DNA of 34,081 bases, from positions 1 to 34,081 of the forward strand of contig VMTF01000260.1 in assembly GCA_013791705.1 (NCBI GenBank), in the 5' to 3' direction. The position numbers were made by a program, and so were the translations under genes. The stretch is from Sphingomonadales bacterium (GTDB lineage: Bacteria; Pseudomonadota; Alphaproteobacteria; Sphingomonadales; Sphingomonadaceae). The notes beneath the pieces are model-generated. The model was not told the DNA's origin. It did not search any database and saw nothing but the letters and a program-made list of their open reading frames with translations. Shown piece by piece: positions 32,959 to 34,081 of this stretch (the stretch's first letter is position 1; each line of letters starts with the position of its first letter).

Positions 32959-33753
32959 GTGACCGAACCCGGTAAAACTTTGGACAGCGAATCCACCGGC
33001 AGCGAATATGAAGGCAGGATTGCGTTCGTTACCGGAGCCGGGCGCGGCTTCGGACAGGCATTCTCGCAGGCCTTGGCCGCGCGCGGCGCGCATGTGGTGA
33101 TGGCCGATATCGATGGTGCCGCGGCCGCCGCGGCTGCGCAGGAGATCGTCGCAGGGGGCGGCGGCGCGAGCGCGCTCACCTGCGACGTGGCGGACGAAGC
33201 CAGCGTCGCCGCGGCAATGGCGGCGGTGCGGCGGGAACATGGCGGTCTCGACATCCTGATCAACAATGCCGGGCTCCATTCCGAAGCCTACAATATCCCG
33301 ATGGCGCAGGCCGGCGTACCGATGCTGCGGCGGCTGTTCGATGTGAACGTGATGGGCGTGATCATCTGCACGCTCGCCGCCGTGCCGCTGATGGCAGGCC
33401 GGGCCGGGGCCTCGATCATCAACATCTCATCGACTGCGGCCTATCCGGTGCCGACCGCCTATGGCGTTTCGAAACTGGCCGTGCGCGGCCTGACCGCCGC
33501 GTTCGCGCGCGAATTCGGGGCGCAGGGGCTGCGCGTCAACGCAATCGCGCCGGGCCTGATGATGACGGACACGATCCGGGCCGAACTGAAGCCCGAAACG
33601 GTGGCCTATGTGCGGGCGCAGCAGGCGATCGATCGCGAAGGATTGCCCGGCGACGTGGTGGACGCGATGCTGTTCCTGACGTCAGCCGCCGCCTCGTTCG
33701 TGACCGGTGAGACACTGAAGGTCGGCGGCGGCTTCACGCTCGGGATCGGGTGA
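32959..33753 (+). CDS. short-chain dehydrogenase/reductase (classical SDR)
   Basis: This 264-residue classical SDR begins at a GTG with GGCGAG upstream. TGAGRGFG lies at 25-32, NNAG at 102-105, Ser in INISS (157-158), and Y168-x3-K172 in AYGVSK. The acidic D50 in VMADID at the end of strand 2 favours NAD over NADP. The fold end FVTGETLKVGGGFTLGIG is standard. It is followed 7 bases later by a dehydrogenase of the hydroxyisobutyrate type, so the two are probably co-transcribed. Substrate unknown. Confidence 0.9.
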   Translation: MTEPGKTLDSESTGSEYEGRIAFVTGAGRGFGQAFSQALAARGAHVVMADIDGAAAAAAAQEIVAGGGGASALTCDVADEASVAAAMAAVRREHGGLDILINNAGLHSEAYNIPMAQAGVPMLRRLFDVNVMGVIICTLAAVPLMAGRAGASIINISSTAAYPVPTAYGVSKLAVRGLTAAFAREFGAQGLRVNAIAPGLMMTDTIRAELKPETVAYVRAQQAIDREGLPGDVVDAMLFLTSAAASFVTGETLKVGGGFTLGIG

Positions 33754-33760
33754 CGCGGAC

Positions 33761-34081
33761 ATGCAGGAACAGATCGGCTTCATCGGCATCGGCGATCAGG
33801 GCGGGCCGATCGCGCGCCGGATCGCCGAGGGCGGCTACGACCTGACGCTGTGGGCGCGCCGGCCGGCGGCGCTGGATGCCTTTGCCGATACTGCGGCGCG
33901 GGCGGCGCCCACCATCGCGGCGCTCGGCGCGGCCTGCGATATCGTTGGCGTGTGTGTTTTTGCGGATGCGGACGTGGGCGGGGGGGGAGGCCCCCTTGTG
34001 GAGCCGAAGCGGGCGGGGCGCCTCAACCAGATCCAATTACACCCCCCCCCCCAATTTTGCCCCCCCCTTTCCCCCCCCCGC
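33761..34081 (+). CDS. 6-phosphogluconate/3-hydroxyisobutyrate dehydrogenase-like protein, N-terminal part (3' end outside window)
   Basis: The first ~70 residues form a clear Rossmann start: IGFIGIGDQGGPIARRIAEG (from residue 5), then LTLWARRPAALDAFA and the DIVGVCVFADADV strand. This is typical of NAD-binding beta-hydroxyacid dehydrogenases (HIBADH/GarR type). They usually oxidise a beta-hydroxy acid or reduce a semialdehyde. After about residue 72 (base 33975) the sequence turns into Gly- and Pro-rich translation of G and C homopolymers and no longer resembles the family. That part is probably base-call error at a contig end, although the frame stays open. The ATG is 7 bases after the SDR stop. 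Confidence 0.75.
   Translation, partial: MQEQIGFIGIGDQGGPIARRIAEGGYDLTLWARRPAALDAFADTAARAAPTIAALGAACDIVGVCVFADADVGGGGGPLVEPKRAGRLNQIQLHPPPQFCPPLSPPR

Overview
The window is high-GC, densely packed bacterial chromosome. It most resembles an alphaproteobacterium of the Sphingomonadales (Novosphingobium/Sphingomonas type). This is inferred from the ccoNOQPGHIS order, the Thr-nucleophile periplasmic phosphatase of the Sphingomonas type, the hemC/hemD/mitofilin-like block divergent from tsaD-gpsA, and the large number of SDR and xenobiotic-type catabolic genes. No database search was possible, so the taxon is a judgement. No rRNA, tRNA, CRISPR array, insertion sequence or prophage gene was recognised.

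Layout. (1) 1-7157, plus strand: the end of ccoO, then ccoQ, ccoP, ccoG, ccoH, ccoI and ccoS, a small cysteine-rich exported protein, and hemN. This is a tightly overlapping cbb3 oxidase structural and assembly operon with oxygen-independent heme synthesis attached. (2) 7173-14037, minus strand: an AraC-type regulator followed by a six-gene accessory operon encoding a VOC protein, an alkylsulfatase-like metallo-beta-lactamase-fold hydrolase, a PAPS-type sulfotransferase, an SDR, a zinc alcohol dehydrogenase and a second, catalytically atypical SDR. The substrate is unknown. (3) 14131-14214: a possible 27-residue peptide gene. (4) 14211-19354: dsbD, divergent from a lipoprotein alkaline phosphatase, then a UbiH-family flavin hydroxylase. 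(5) 19415-25543: hemC-hemD-mitofilin-like on the minus strand, divergent from tsaD-gpsA-flippase on the plus strand. (6) 25747-34081: a second accessory catabolic region with a CaiB-type CoA transferase, an SDR plus crotonase pair, a COG2159-type amidohydrolase, TetR and GntR/FadR regulators, a PF10118 metal-dependent hydrolase, another SDR and the start of a 3-hydroxyisobutyrate-dehydrogenase-like gene.

How it fits together. The left end supplies the high-affinity terminal oxidase, with copper loading by CcoI/CcoH/CcoS/CcoG and low-oxygen heme synthesis by HemN. The centre holds heme (HemC/HemD), quinone hydroxylation and disulfide-reduction housekeeping genes. The two accessory clusters look like pathways for modifying or degrading hydrophobic alcohols, acids or sulfate esters. 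Their regulators sit within or beside them, and two clear palindromes (28761-28788 and 31017-31032) lie where operators would be expected.

The last ~110 bases carry long C and G homopolymers and look like a low-quality contig end, so the final gene is reliable only at its N-terminus. The best candidates for new biology are the sulfotransferase/sulfatase-like operon, the 27-residue peptide ORF, and the operator-like palindromes of the amidohydrolase cluster.
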